From: Methanobacterium sp.
Lineage (GTDB): Archaea; Methanobacteriota; Methanobacteria; Methanobacteriales; Methanobacteriaceae
Reading direction: 5' to 3'
Length of the DNA stretch: 10,532 bases
Assembly (NCBI GenBank): GCA_003161815.1
Contig: PMNN01000132.1
Coordinates: forward strand, 798 to 11,329
Each line of letters opens with the position of its first letter. Position 1 is the first letter of the stretch. Made by a program: the position numbers and the translations under genes. Below are positions 1 to 6,338 of the stretch, piece by piece. The notes under the pieces were generated by a model. That model ran no database searches and had not been told where the DNA came from. It worked only from the letters and a program-made list of their open reading frames with translations.

Positions 1-489
1 TCCCATATCATTTACATAATATTGGGCTTCTACTTTATAACCGGCCGATTTTAATATACGTGCTAAAGAATCACCGATTATGGAATTTCTAATATGACCA
101 ATATGTAATGGGCCGTTAGGATTGGCTGAAGTATGTTCTAATATTATCTTTAGATTTTTGTTCTCTAATTCACCATAATTTTCATTTATTGAATTCAAAA
201 CCAGCATTGAGTATTTTTGATAATCTATATTGAAGTTAAGGTAAGGACCTATTGATTTCACCTGACCGAAGTTGATAGGCTTCTTTATAACTCTTAGAAT
301 CTCTTGATTTATTTCCATTGGAGATCTTTTAAGCTTTTTAGCTAAATCAAATGACACTGAAGTGGCTATATCTCCCATATCCGCACGTGGAGGCTGTTCT
401 ATTGGGATATTATCTGGAATTTCCCAGCCAAGACTTTTAATAGCATCTTTTACTGAGTTGATGATCTCTAACTCTAATTTTCTATACAT
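1..489 (-). CDS. argS: Arginyl-tRNA synthetase, N-terminal part (runs off the left edge)
   Basis: Class I aminoacyl-tRNA synthetase that charges tRNA-Arg with arginine in the cytoplasm. Only the first 163 codons are in the window; the rest lies beyond position 1. Translating the minus strand from the ATG at 489 gives MYRKLELEIINSVKDAI, then about 110 residues typical of the ArgRS N-terminal tRNA D-loop binding domain. The class I signature follows around residues 120-135 (ANPNGPLHIGHIRN, containing the HIGH motif), then a VNDMG segment also characteristic of ArgRS. A ribosome binding site AGGTGA (500-495) sits 5 bases before the ATG. An ATG at 494 is followed at once by a stop and is not used. 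The gene is co-oriented with the signal peptidase and ilvD, but a T9 tract and about 170 bases separate it from them, so it probably has its own promoter. Identification is firm. Confidence 0.96.
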   Translation of the reverse strand, partial: MYRKLELEIINSVKDAIKSLGWEIPDNIPIEQPPRADMGDIATSVSFDLAKKLKRSPMEINQEILRVIKKPINFGQVKSIGPYLNFNIDYQKYSMLVLNSINENYGELENKNLKIILEHTSANPNGPLHIGHIRNSIIGDSLARILKSAGYKVEAQYYVNDMG

Positions 490-524
490 TACATTCACCT
501 AATACTCCCGAATACTCTGGATTT

Positions 525-537
525 CATTATAATTAAC
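525..537 (-). promoter_or_regulatory. Possible argS TATA box
   Basis: On the minus strand an AT-rich TTAATTATAATG-like element lies about 36-48 bases before the argS ATG. Archaeal transcription normally starts some 25 bases after the TATA box, which would put the start near 505, just ahead of the AGGTGA ribosome binding site. A second candidate (TTTATTTATAC, around 569-579) would give a longer leader. AT richness makes either placement tentative. Confidence 0.3.
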
Positions 538-575
538 TATTAAACTTAGATAATTCATTAATTGTCAGTATAAAT

Positions 576-584
576 AAAAAAAAA
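576..584 (-). terminator. Oligo-T terminator after the signal peptidase gene
   Basis: The minus strand reads nine consecutive T residues here, about 80 bases after the signal peptidase stop codon. Archaeal RNA polymerase commonly terminates at such U-tracts without a hairpin. It would end the ilvD-signal peptidase transcript before argS. No other structure was seen between 490 and 663 apart from the argS promoter candidates. Confidence 0.45.
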
Positions 585-663
585 GTAATATAGAAGAGCA
601 TTTATCTATGCTTAAACAATTACTTTAAATTTCTAACACATTAATAAACAGTTCATCTTTTTT

Positions 664-1107
664 TTATAATCCTTTGATCCAGAGACTGATATAACCGATT
701 TTAGGGATCACTATGAGATTCTTACCAGCCGTACTTCCCAGTGAAATCACTTTAGCATCTATTTGGCTTGGATAAACCACAACCGGATCCGGTACCGGGT
801 TATTGTCTCCTTTAGTAACATAATACAATTGCCCATCAGGACTTGTACCCTTAAAGATAATCCGATGAATAACCTGCTCGGGTTGTGGTGTCCAATTAGC
901 GTTATATATAACTATATCGCCCACGTTCACATTGCTAGTGTTAAATTCCTGTAAGCCTAAAAAATTAGCTTTTTCAATAGCCACTACATCTCCTCTATAA
1001 AAAACTGGTTCCATACTTCCAGAAATCACCACATCTAAGTGCTGAGCTAAAATTAATCCAATAATTATGATAGCTACATAACCTATTATTTCACTAGTTT
1101 GAGACAT
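664..1107 (-). CDS. Archaeal type I signal peptidase
   Basis: Membrane-bound serine protease (family S26, archaeal/eukaryotic Sec11-like branch) that removes signal peptides from Sec-exported proteins outside the membrane. The 147-residue protein has one N-terminal membrane segment (about residues 8-24) followed by the catalytic boxes: Ser31 in SGSMEP, His81 in QVIHRI (where bacterial LepB has a lysine) and the KGDNN box with Asp101 and Asp107. The six-residue spacing of the two Asp residues matches the conserved pair in characterised archaeal enzymes. The C-terminal stretch [11 protein letters not shown] is too short and polar to be a sure second membrane segment. The ATG lies 8 bases after the ilvD stop codon and its ribosome binding site overlaps that stop, so the two genes are translated from one message. 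There is no obvious functional link to ilvD. Confidence 0.92.
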   Translation of the reverse strand: MSQTSEIIGYVAIIIIGLILAQHLDVVISGSMEPVFYRGDVVAIEKANFLGLQEFNTSNVNVGDIVIYNANWTPQPEQVIHRIIFKGTSPDGQLYYVTKGDNNPVPDPVVVYPSQIDAKVISLGSTAGKNLIVIPKIGYISLWIKGL

Positions 1108-1112
1108 TTAAA

Positions 1113-1117
1113 CACCT
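1113..1117 (-). promoter_or_regulatory. Ribosome binding site of the signal peptidase, overlapping the ilvD stop
   Basis: The minus strand reads AGGTG from 1117 to 1113, five bases before the ATG at 1107. The ilvD stop codon TAG occupies 1118-1116, so ribosomes ending ilvD sit directly on this site. That suggests translational coupling and fixes the start codon choice. Confidence 0.7.
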
Positions 1118-2771
1118 ATTTTAGGACTGCGCCTTCATCTGCAGAGCTGGCCATTTTCATATACCGTGACAACCATCCTTTAACATTTCGTTGTGGTTTA
1201 ACTACTTCTTTAAGCCTTCTTCTAATCTCCTCATCTGATACTATAAATTCCAGCTTTCTCTTTGGGATATCTATCAAAATCATATCACCATCACGAACCA
1301 CTGCTATGGGCCCGTTTTCTGCAGCTTCAGGGGACACGTGACCAATACAAGGACCTCTAGTACCTCCTGAGAATCTTCCATCAGTTATGAGGGCTACTGA
1401 TTTAATTTCCATTCCAGATATGGCTGAGGTAGGGTTCAGCATTTCCCTCATCCCCGGCCCTCCCTTAGGACCTTCATATCGTATAACAATTACATCCCCT
1501 TCTTGAATTTCATCTTGGAAAATTGCCTTTACACATTCATCTTCACTATCAAAAACTCGGGCGGGACCTTCATGGATCATCATATTCTGATTAACCGCAC
1601 TTTGTTTTACTACAGAGCCATTAGGGGCTAAATTACCCTTCAAAATAGCTAATCCTCCTTCTTCATGAACCGGATTATCTAAAGATCTTATTACATTGTG
1701 ATCCATTAACTTTACATTTTTAATGTTTTCTTTAATGCTTTTTCCAGTGCATGTTATTAAATCTAATTGAATATTATCTCTAAGTTCGGTTAATACGGCA
1801 GGAATACCACCAGCTTTATCCAAATCGAGCATGCTATGTTCTCCAGCAGGACTTATACTAGCAATATGGGGAATTTTCCTGCTGAATTTCTCGAATAAAT
1901 CTAAATTTACTTTAACTCCCTGTTCCTTTAACTCATAGGCTATGGCAGGTAAATGTAGGGTGCTATTGGAAGAACCACCCAGAGCTAAATCAACTACCAC
2001 TGCGTTTTCAAAGGCTTTTTGCGACATTATTTTAGAAGGAGTTATATTTTTATCAAGTAAGGCCATAATTTGCTTTCCGGATTCCTTTGCAATTTCTATT
2101 TTCTTCGCTGATACTGCATGGGTGGTGGCGCAGTAGGGTAAACTCATACCCATGGCTTCGGTGAGACAGGCCATGGTGTTTGCAGTGAAAAGACCAGCAC
2201 AAGAACCGGCACCGGGACAGGCGCAGTGTTCCAATTCATTTAATTCTTCTTCACTCATTTTTCCTGATGAAACTGCCCCTACAGCTTCATAAATAGTTAT
2301 TAAATTTACTGGTTTTCCATTATAATCTCCGGGTAGCATAGGACCGCCCGTAACCACTATGGAGGGAATATTTAGTCTAGCGGCTGCCATAAGCATTCCG
2401 GGCACTATTTTATCGCAAGTTGGGATAAGAACTAAAGCGTCAAGTTGATGGGCCTGGGCCATACTTTCCACGGTATCTGCTATAATTTCCCGGGATGCTA
2501 AGGAATAACGCATGCCCTCATGATTCATGGCAAGTCCATCACAAATAGCCATTGTATTGAATTCAAAAGGCACTCCACCAGCTTCACTTATACCCAATTT
2601 TACAGCTTTAGAAACTTGATTAAGATGAATATGTCCGGGTACTATCTCGGTGAAACTATTAGCCACTCCTATAAATGGTCGTCCCATTTCTTCATCTGTA
2701 ACACCACAGGCCCGTAGTAAGGATCTGTGGGGGGCTCTCTGCAGTCCCTTTTTTATATTGTCACTTTTCAT
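1116..2771 (-). CDS. ilvD: Dihydroxy-acid dehydratase
   Basis: Iron-sulfur enzyme that dehydrates 2,3-dihydroxyisovalerate and 2,3-dihydroxy-3-methylvalerate to the 2-keto acids of valine, leucine and isoleucine synthesis. The 551-residue protein is full length for the family. Visible signatures are [13 protein letters not shown] (38-50), ICDG (76-79), PTCDK (Cys119), the [11 protein letters not shown] box (Cys191) and [11 protein letters not shown] near the C-terminus, with Ser468 as the likely catalytic base. The position that is Cys in the [2Fe-2S] subgroup (TPCN) is Gly46 here, as in the oxygen-sensitive E. coli enzyme, so a [4Fe-4S] cluster is more likely; that is inference by analogy. 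A GGTGA ribosome binding site (2783-2779) lies 7 bases before the ATG. It is first in a two-gene unit with the signal peptidase. Confidence 0.97.
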   Translation of the reverse strand: MKSDNIKKGLQRAPHRSLLRACGVTDEEMGRPFIGVANSFTEIVPGHIHLNQVSKAVKLGISEAGGVPFEFNTMAICDGLAMNHEGMRYSLASREIIADTVESMAQAHQLDALVLIPTCDKIVPGMLMAAARLNIPSIVVTGGPMLPGDYNGKPVNLITIYEAVGAVSSGKMSEEELNELEHCACPGAGSCAGLFTANTMACLTEAMGMSLPYCATTHAVSAKKIEIAKESGKQIMALLDKNITPSKIMSQKAFENAVVVDLALGGSSNSTLHLPAIAYELKEQGVKVNLDLFEKFSRKIPHIASISPAGEHSMLDLDKAGGIPAVLTELRDNIQLDLITCTGKSIKENIKNVKLMDHNVIRSLDNPVHEEGGLAILKGNLAPNGSVVKQSAVNQNMMIHEGPARVFDSEDECVKAIFQDEIQEGDVIVIRYEGPKGGPGMREMLNPTSAISGMEIKSVALITDGRFSGGTRGPCIGHVSPEAAENGPIAVVRDGDMILIDIPKRKLEFIVSDEEIRRRLKEVVKPQRNVKGWLSRYMKMASSADEGAVLK

Positions 2772-2793
2772 TTAAAATTCACCATGAAATTCT

Positions 2794-2803
2794 CTTATAT
2801 ATC
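2794..2803 (-). promoter_or_regulatory. Possible ilvD TATA box
   Basis: The minus strand reads GATATATAAG, centred about 27 bases before the ilvD ATG. A start 25 bases downstream would fall almost on the ATG, leaving no room for the GGTGA ribosome binding site, so a box further upstream (2805-2880, all AT-rich) may be the real one. Confidence 0.25.
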
Positions 2804-2960
2804 TTAATTAAATAAAAATTACAGAATGAATATTTTCTACTGAATATAATATTGTATTGTAATAGATTAAAATTTTTACCTATAGAATTAGTTCTTAAAT
2901 CAATAATTTAAAAATTTCTTTAAATCCCATTCAACATTATTTATTATATGGAATATGATA

Positions 2961-2990
2961 GGATATATAATTCATAGCAAGTTGAATTAT
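2961..2990 (+). promoter_or_regulatory. Candidate thrS promoter with an adjoining inverted repeat
   Basis: A TATA-like GGATATATAA (2961-2970) runs into a perfect inverted repeat: ATAATTCA at 2967-2974 and TGAATTAT at 2983-2990, with an 8-base spacer. A transcription start about 25 bases after the TATA box would fall at the right arm, leaving a leader of about 50 bases. The repeat could be an operator or chance in AT-rich DNA. The rest of the 271-bp divergent region (2772-3042) shows no gene or RNA structure that I can support. Confidence 0.35.
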
Positions 2991-3028
2991 TTATTTAGAA
3001 ATTTTTATGCATATTTTACTTAATTTAT

Positions 3029-3034
3029 AGGTGG
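3029..3034 (+). promoter_or_regulatory. Ribosome binding site deciding the thrS start
   Basis: AGGTGG lies 8 bases ahead of the ATG at 3043. The upstream in-frame GTG at 3031 falls inside this motif and cannot be served by it, so the ATG is preferred. Confidence 0.7.
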
Positions 3035-3042
3035 TATGGAAG

Positions 3043-4878
3043 ATGAGAATACTTCTAATTCATTCTGATTACATAAAATATAAAACCAAGTCTAAAACTA
3101 AAATAGCTGAAGAAATAGAGGATGAAAAAAAAGAGGGAGAATTTAAAAATTCATTGGTGGTTTTCACTGCAGTTGAAAAGGAAGACGAGAAAAATCCGGA
3201 TCTAGTAGTGGAAAATGCCACATTGGAGATAGCAGATATTTTCTTTAAGATAGGTGCAGAAAATATTGTTATTTATCCTTACGCTCATTTGAGCTCCTCT
3301 TTAAGTTCCCCTAATGCTGCTAAAAAGATATTACATGATATGGAGGTTCAATTAAGGTCACAGAATCTTAATGTTTCCAGAGTTCCTTTTGGTTGGTATA
3401 AATCCTTCGAAGTCTCCTGTAAAGGCCATCCTCTATCAGAACTTTCTAGAACAATCCTTCCAGAGAAGACGGAACCCCAAACAAATGAAAAAATAGATAT
3501 TCAAAAATCTGAATTCAATATCCTAAATAATGGAAAACTCTACAATGTAGATGAATTTCCATACGAAAACAGTGATTTTAAAAAGCTGGTGGATTATGAA
3601 TTGGATAGAACTAAATCTTCAGGTGAAGAGCCTCCTCACGTTAAAATTATGAGGGAGAAGAAGTTAGCAGGTTATGAGCCATCCGCGGACATAGGTCATC
3701 TCAGATGGTATCCAAAAGGAAAGCTAATACGGGATCTTTTAGCAGATTATGTTTATAACTTAGTAACCGAAAGGGGGGCTATGCCGGTGGAGACCCCCAT
3801 AATGTATGATCTAGCAGATGAAGCTATCAGAGTGCATGCCGAGAAATTTGGGGAAAGACAATACCGTATGGAAACTAAAAATAAGCAGCTCATGCTTAGA
3901 TACGCTTGTTGTTTTGGCGCATTCAGAATATTGGCTGACACATTCATAACTTGGAAAAACTTGCCCCTAGCAATTTATGAATTATCAACTTACAGTTTCC
4001 GCTTAGAGAAAAGTGGAGAAGTGGTTGGTCTTAAGAGACTGAGAGGCTTCACCATGCCGGATTTGCACACAGTATGCGCTGATCTACAACAGTCTATGCA
4101 GGAATTCAGCAATCAAATTTCCATGTGCGCTCAAACAGGCAAAGATCTGGAACTAAATTATGAAGTAATAATGAGAGTAACTGCAGATTTCCTTGAAGAG
4201 AATCAAGAATGGGTTTTCCAAGCAGCGGGCATGATAGGTAAACCAGTAATTCTAGAGATATTACCCAAAAGAAAACATTACTGGATTTGTAAAATGGATT
4301 TTGCAGCTATTGACTATTTAGGTAGACCTATCGAAAATCCAACTATCCAAATTGATGTGGAAAGCGCAGAAAGGTTCGGTATAACTTACATTAACGAGGA
4401 TGAAGAGGATTTAAATCCTATAATCATCCACTGCAGCCCCACGGGGAGTATAGAAAGAGTCATAGGTAGTTTACTTGAAAAAACCGCTATTAAAATAGAT
4501 GAAAAACCTCCAATGTTCCCAGTTTGGCTTTCACCCACCCAAGTTAGAATACTAACCATTGCTGAAAGACATTTAGACTTTGCTCTTAGGTTAGCTGATG
4601 ATTTAAAAAAACAAAATATCAGAGTTGATGTAGATGACCGGCCAGACACTGTACGGAAAAAGATAAGGAATGCTGGAAGCGAATGGGTACCATATGTGAT
4701 TGTGATTGGAGATAAAGAACTTGAAAGCGATCAACTAATGGTTAATATTCGTGAATTCAATGAAAAATCATTAATGAATAAAAATAAGCTTATTGAACGA
4801 GTAAATAATGATATAGATAATATGCCATTTAGAAAGCTCCCATTGTCTTTAAAACTCTCTGAAAGGGTTAACTTCTAA
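3043..4878 (+). CDS. thrS: Threonyl-tRNA synthetase, archaeal type with editing domain
   Basis: Class II synthetase that charges tRNA-Thr. The 611-residue protein starts [11 protein letters not shown], the start of the archaea-specific N-terminal editing domain (about residues 1-140, D-aminoacyl-tRNA deacylase-like fold) that hydrolyses mischarged Ser-tRNA-Thr; it is unrelated to the bacterial editing domain. A variable linker leads to the catalytic core (about 190-500). Class II motif 2 begins at Arg320 and includes [10 protein letters not shown]; motif 3 is [12 protein letters not shown]. The expected zinc ligands are visible: Cys290 in RYACCFG, His342 in MPDLHT and His463 in IIHCSPTG. The C-terminal anticodon-binding domain covers about 505-600. 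A few codons are added if the GTG at 3031 is used, but AGGTGG supports the ATG at 3043. The gene appears to be transcribed alone. Confidence 0.97.
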   Translation: MRILLIHSDYIKYKTKSKTKIAEEIEDEKKEGEFKNSLVVFTAVEKEDEKNPDLVVENATLEIADIFFKIGAENIVIYPYAHLSSSLSSPNAAKKILHDMEVQLRSQNLNVSRVPFGWYKSFEVSCKGHPLSELSRTILPEKTEPQTNEKIDIQKSEFNILNNGKLYNVDEFPYENSDFKKLVDYELDRTKSSGEEPPHVKIMREKKLAGYEPSADIGHLRWYPKGKLIRDLLADYVYNLVTERGAMPVETPIMYDLADEAIRVHAEKFGERQYRMETKNKQLMLRYACCFGAFRILADTFITWKNLPLAIYELSTYSFRLEKSGEVVGLKRLRGFTMPDLHTVCADLQQSMQEFSNQISMCAQTGKDLELNYEVIMRVTADFLEENQEWVFQAAGMIGKPVILEILPKRKHYWICKMDFAAIDYLGRPIENPTIQIDVESAERFGITYINEDEEDLNPIIIHCSPTGSIERVIGSLLEKTAIKIDEKPPMFPVWLSPTQVRILTIAERHLDFALRLADDLKKQNIRVDVDDRPDTVRKKIRNAGSEWVPYVIVIGDKELESDQLMVNIREFNEKSLMNKNKLIERVNNDIDNMPFRKLPLSLKLSERVNF

Positions 4879-4894
4879 TCTCATAAATTATTAA

Positions 4895-4918
4895 TTTTTT
4901 TTACTTATTCTATTTTTT
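4895..4918 (+). terminator. Oligo-T terminator of thrS
   Basis: Two T-tracts, T8 at 4895-4902 and T6 at 4913-4918, follow the thrS stop codon by 16 and 34 bases. No stem precedes them, as is usual for archaeal U-tract termination. Confidence 0.5.
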
Positions 4919-4955
4919 CTGAAGCTTTAAAATGCTGTATCACTTTTATAATGAT

Positions 4956-4970
4956 AAAATATTTATATTA
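4956..4970 (+). promoter_or_regulatory. Promoter of the parA operon
   Basis: A purine-rich BRE-like AAAATA is followed by TTTATATTA (4962-4970), a good match to the archaeal TATA box. Transcription would be expected to start near 4990, inside the heptad repeats that begin at 4969. A factor bound to those repeats would therefore block initiation. Confidence 0.5.
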
Positions 4971-5003
4971 TAACTTATAACTTATAATTTAGAACTTATC
5001 ATT
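4969..5003 (+). repeat. Upstream heptad array, five tandem 7-bp units (consensus TATAACT)
   Basis: Five head-to-tail units with no spacer start at 4969, 4976, 4983, 4990 and 4997. The first two are exact TATAACT, the third is TATAATT, the fourth TAGAACT and the fifth the weaker TATCATT. The array fills the gap between the TATA box and the GGAGG ribosome binding site of parA. The same unit, including the TAGAACT variant, recurs after the operon at 6234-6303. An operator and/or partition site read by the product of the second gene is the likeliest role, by inference. Confidence 0.65.
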
Positions 5004-5024
5004 AATTCGGAGGATTGTTTTTTT

Positions 5025-5810
5025 ATGGCTGAGATAATTGCAATACTAAATCAAAAGGGGGGTTGTGGTAAAACTACCACCGCAGTGAATCTATCAGCTG
5101 CTTTAGCTCTTCTTGGTAGAAAAATTTTGTTAATAGATATGGATCCTCAGGGAAATGCTACCACAGGATTAGGAATAGAGAAAAATGAGGAAAACATTAC
5201 TGTATATTCCGTTTTAACAGGACAAAATTCCCTTCAAGAATCTATTGTTAACACAGAGGTTTCAAACGTAGACTTAGTGCCAAGTAATATATCTTTAAGT
5301 GGTGCAGAAATTGAATTAAGCAAGACTATAGGTCCTCATTCTATATTAAAAGAGTCTATGGATGGCATTGGTGATCTATATGATTACGTTTTTATTGATG
5401 TGCCTCCTTCTTTAGGTCTATTAACTTTGAATTCCATTGTGGCTTCTGACAGTGTAATAATACCAATACAAGCTGAATTTTATGCTCTGGAGGGTATGGC
5501 TGATCTTATTAGAGCTATGGATCTAGTTGAAACTCGTTTAAACAGTCCTTCACCTATTAAAGGAATTCTTCTTACTTTATACGATTCCAGAACCCGTTTG
5601 GGAAGAGATGTTTATAATAATGTTAAAGAATACTTTGGAGAGACTGAGAACATCTTTGAAACCACTATTCCACGTAATGTAAAACTTGCTGAGGCTCCAA
5701 GTCATGGTAAACCTTGTATAGTTTATGATGAAGAATGTAGTGGTACTTTGGCTTATTTGAAGTTGGCCGAAGAGCTTGTTAAACTGGAAAACGTGGAGGG
5801 TGATGAATGA
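5025..5810 (+). CDS. parA: ParA/Soj-family partition ATPase
   Basis: A 261-residue ParA/MinD-superfamily ATPase of the chromosomal Soj kind. These proteins dimerise on ATP, bind DNA non-specifically and move a centromere-bound partner. The deviant Walker A motif KGGCGKTT spans residues 11-18 with the signature Lys11. The LIDMDPQGNATTGLG segment follows (Asp38, Asp40), and Walker B is FIDVPPS with Asp125. There is no N-terminal HTH extension, so it is not the plasmid P1/F-type ParA that represses its own promoter. GGAGG at 5009-5013 serves the ATG, 11 bases away. The stop codon overlaps the start of the next gene (ATGA), so the two proteins are probably made together. The arrangement resembles SegA of the archaeal SegAB system. 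Family membership is certain; the role in chromosome segregation is inferred. Confidence 0.93.
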   Translation: MAEIIAILNQKGGCGKTTTAVNLSAALALLGRKILLIDMDPQGNATTGLGIEKNEENITVYSVLTGQNSLQESIVNTEVSNVDLVPSNISLSGAEIELSKTIGPHSILKESMDGIGDLYDYVFIDVPPSLGLLTLNSIVASDSVIIPIQAEFYALEGMADLIRAMDLVETRLNSPSPIKGILLTLYDSRTRLGRDVYNNVKEYFGETENIFETTIPRNVKLAEAPSHGKPCIVYDEECSGTLAYLKLAEELVKLENVEGDE

Positions 5811-6229
5811 CCTCTAAGAACGTTAAAAAAAAACAGAACAGTGCTTTGGGTAAAGGATTGGATGCACTTATTCGGAGTGATTATCTGGATGAAAAAGGAG
5901 TTGAGGAAGAATCCAAGGAAATTGAAATTGATTCTACTAAATCTATTTCTAAATCTGATGACTCTCAAAAAATGCAAAATGATGACACTGAAGTTAATTT
6001 AGTTCAAAATTTAAATCTTGATGAGCGGATTATTGAAGAAGTGCTTTTAGAAGTTCATAAAAATCCTCGCATATCTTTGTGGTCTGCGAAGTCTGCAGCA
6101 GTTTTGAGGTTTTTAAAGAAAACAAAGCCCGAATTTAGTATTAGCAACGAAGCTTCAATTCTTATTGATGAAGCGGTAAAGGAGAGCCACCCAGATATTT
6201 GGAGGATCTTTGAGGAAAGGGGACTTTAA
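5807..6229 (+). CDS. ParA-partner protein with a ParB-like N-terminal motif; proposed heptad-binding adaptor
   Basis: A 140-residue protein that I do not recognise as a named family. Residues 1-24 are basic and contain ALGKGLDALI (13-22), which closely matches the N-terminal peptide by which ParB/Spo0J proteins contact and stimulate ParA. Residues 27-65 form an acidic, Ser/Lys/Asp-rich and probably disordered linker. The C-terminal half (about 66-140) is predicted largely helical, with a WSAKSAAVLRFLKK helix and then FSISNEASILIDEAVKE, a short strand plus helix that could be ribbon-helix-helix-like; it ends HPDIWRIFEERGL. The ParB CTPase signatures and HTH are absent. GGAGG at 5795-5799 serves the ATG, which overlaps the parA stop by 4 bases. 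Size, position and layout recall archaeal SegB. The repeated heptads flanking the operon are its likely target, but DNA binding is inferred. Confidence 0.85.
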   Translation: MTSKNVKKKQNSALGKGLDALIRSDYLDEKGVEEESKEIEIDSTKSISKSDDSQKMQNDDTEVNLVQNLNLDERIIEEVLLEVHKNPRISLWSAKSAAVLRFLKKTKPEFSISNEASILIDEAVKESHPDIWRIFEERGL

Positions 6230-6233
6230 TAAA

Positions 6234-6303
6234 TATAACTTATAATTTATAAGTTTTAACTTTGATCTTATACTTGATCACTTAGAACTTATAAGTTATA
6301 ATA
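6234..6303 (+). repeat. Downstream heptad array, about ten tandem 7-bp units (consensus TATAACT)
   Basis: Ten units in unbroken 7-bp phase start at 6234, 6241, 6248, 6255, 6262, 6269, 6276, 6283, 6290 and 6297, beginning 4 bases after the stop codon of the ParA partner. Matches to TATAACT are 7, 6, 6, 6, 4, 5, 5, 6, 6 and 5 of 7, so the flanks are strong and the centre is degenerate. Within the array lie a 9-bp inverted repeat (6237-6255, arms AACTTATAA and TTATAAGTT, 1-base spacer) and a perfect 12-bp palindrome AACTTATAAGTT (6286-6297). It fills most of the gap between two convergent genes, where a promoter operator is not expected, so a centromere-like site is a reasonable reading. Confidence 0.65.
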
Positions 6304-6307
6304 ATTT

Positions 6308-6327
6308 AAAAACAATAATAGGAAAAA
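6308..6327 (-). terminator. Weak oligo-T terminator of the radical SAM gene
   Basis: Two minus-strand T5 tracts (6327-6323 and 6312-6308) lie 12-31 bases beyond the stop codon of the radical SAM gene. They are short, and transcription may read into the heptad array. Confidence 0.3.
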
Positions 6328-6338
6328 GAGGTTCAATT

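Noticed and set aside
763..954. Short plus-strand open frames opposite the signal peptidase and ilvD genes (763-954, 1099-1341, 1942-2136, 2520-2717)
   Set aside because: They lie antisense to well-supported genes and show no domains or ribosome binding sites.
3031..3042. GTG start for thrS four codons upstream
   Set aside because: The GTG lies within the AGGTGG ribosome binding site, and the archaeal editing domain normally begins with the [13 protein letters not shown] strand encoded from 3043.
3754..3760. TATAACT inside thrS (also 4380-4386)
   Set aside because: These are single heptads inside coding sequence with no in-phase neighbours, as expected by chance in AT-rich DNA.
6237..6255. 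Inverted repeat as a hairpin terminator of the parA operon
   Set aside because: The 1-base spacer cannot form a loop without melting the AT-only inner pairs, no T-tract follows, and the element fits the 7-bp repeat phase better.
4969..6303. CRISPR array or mobile-element ends at the heptad repeats
   Set aside because: The units are 7 bp without spacers, and there is no transposase, integrase or cas gene; the flanked genes are a partition-type operon.
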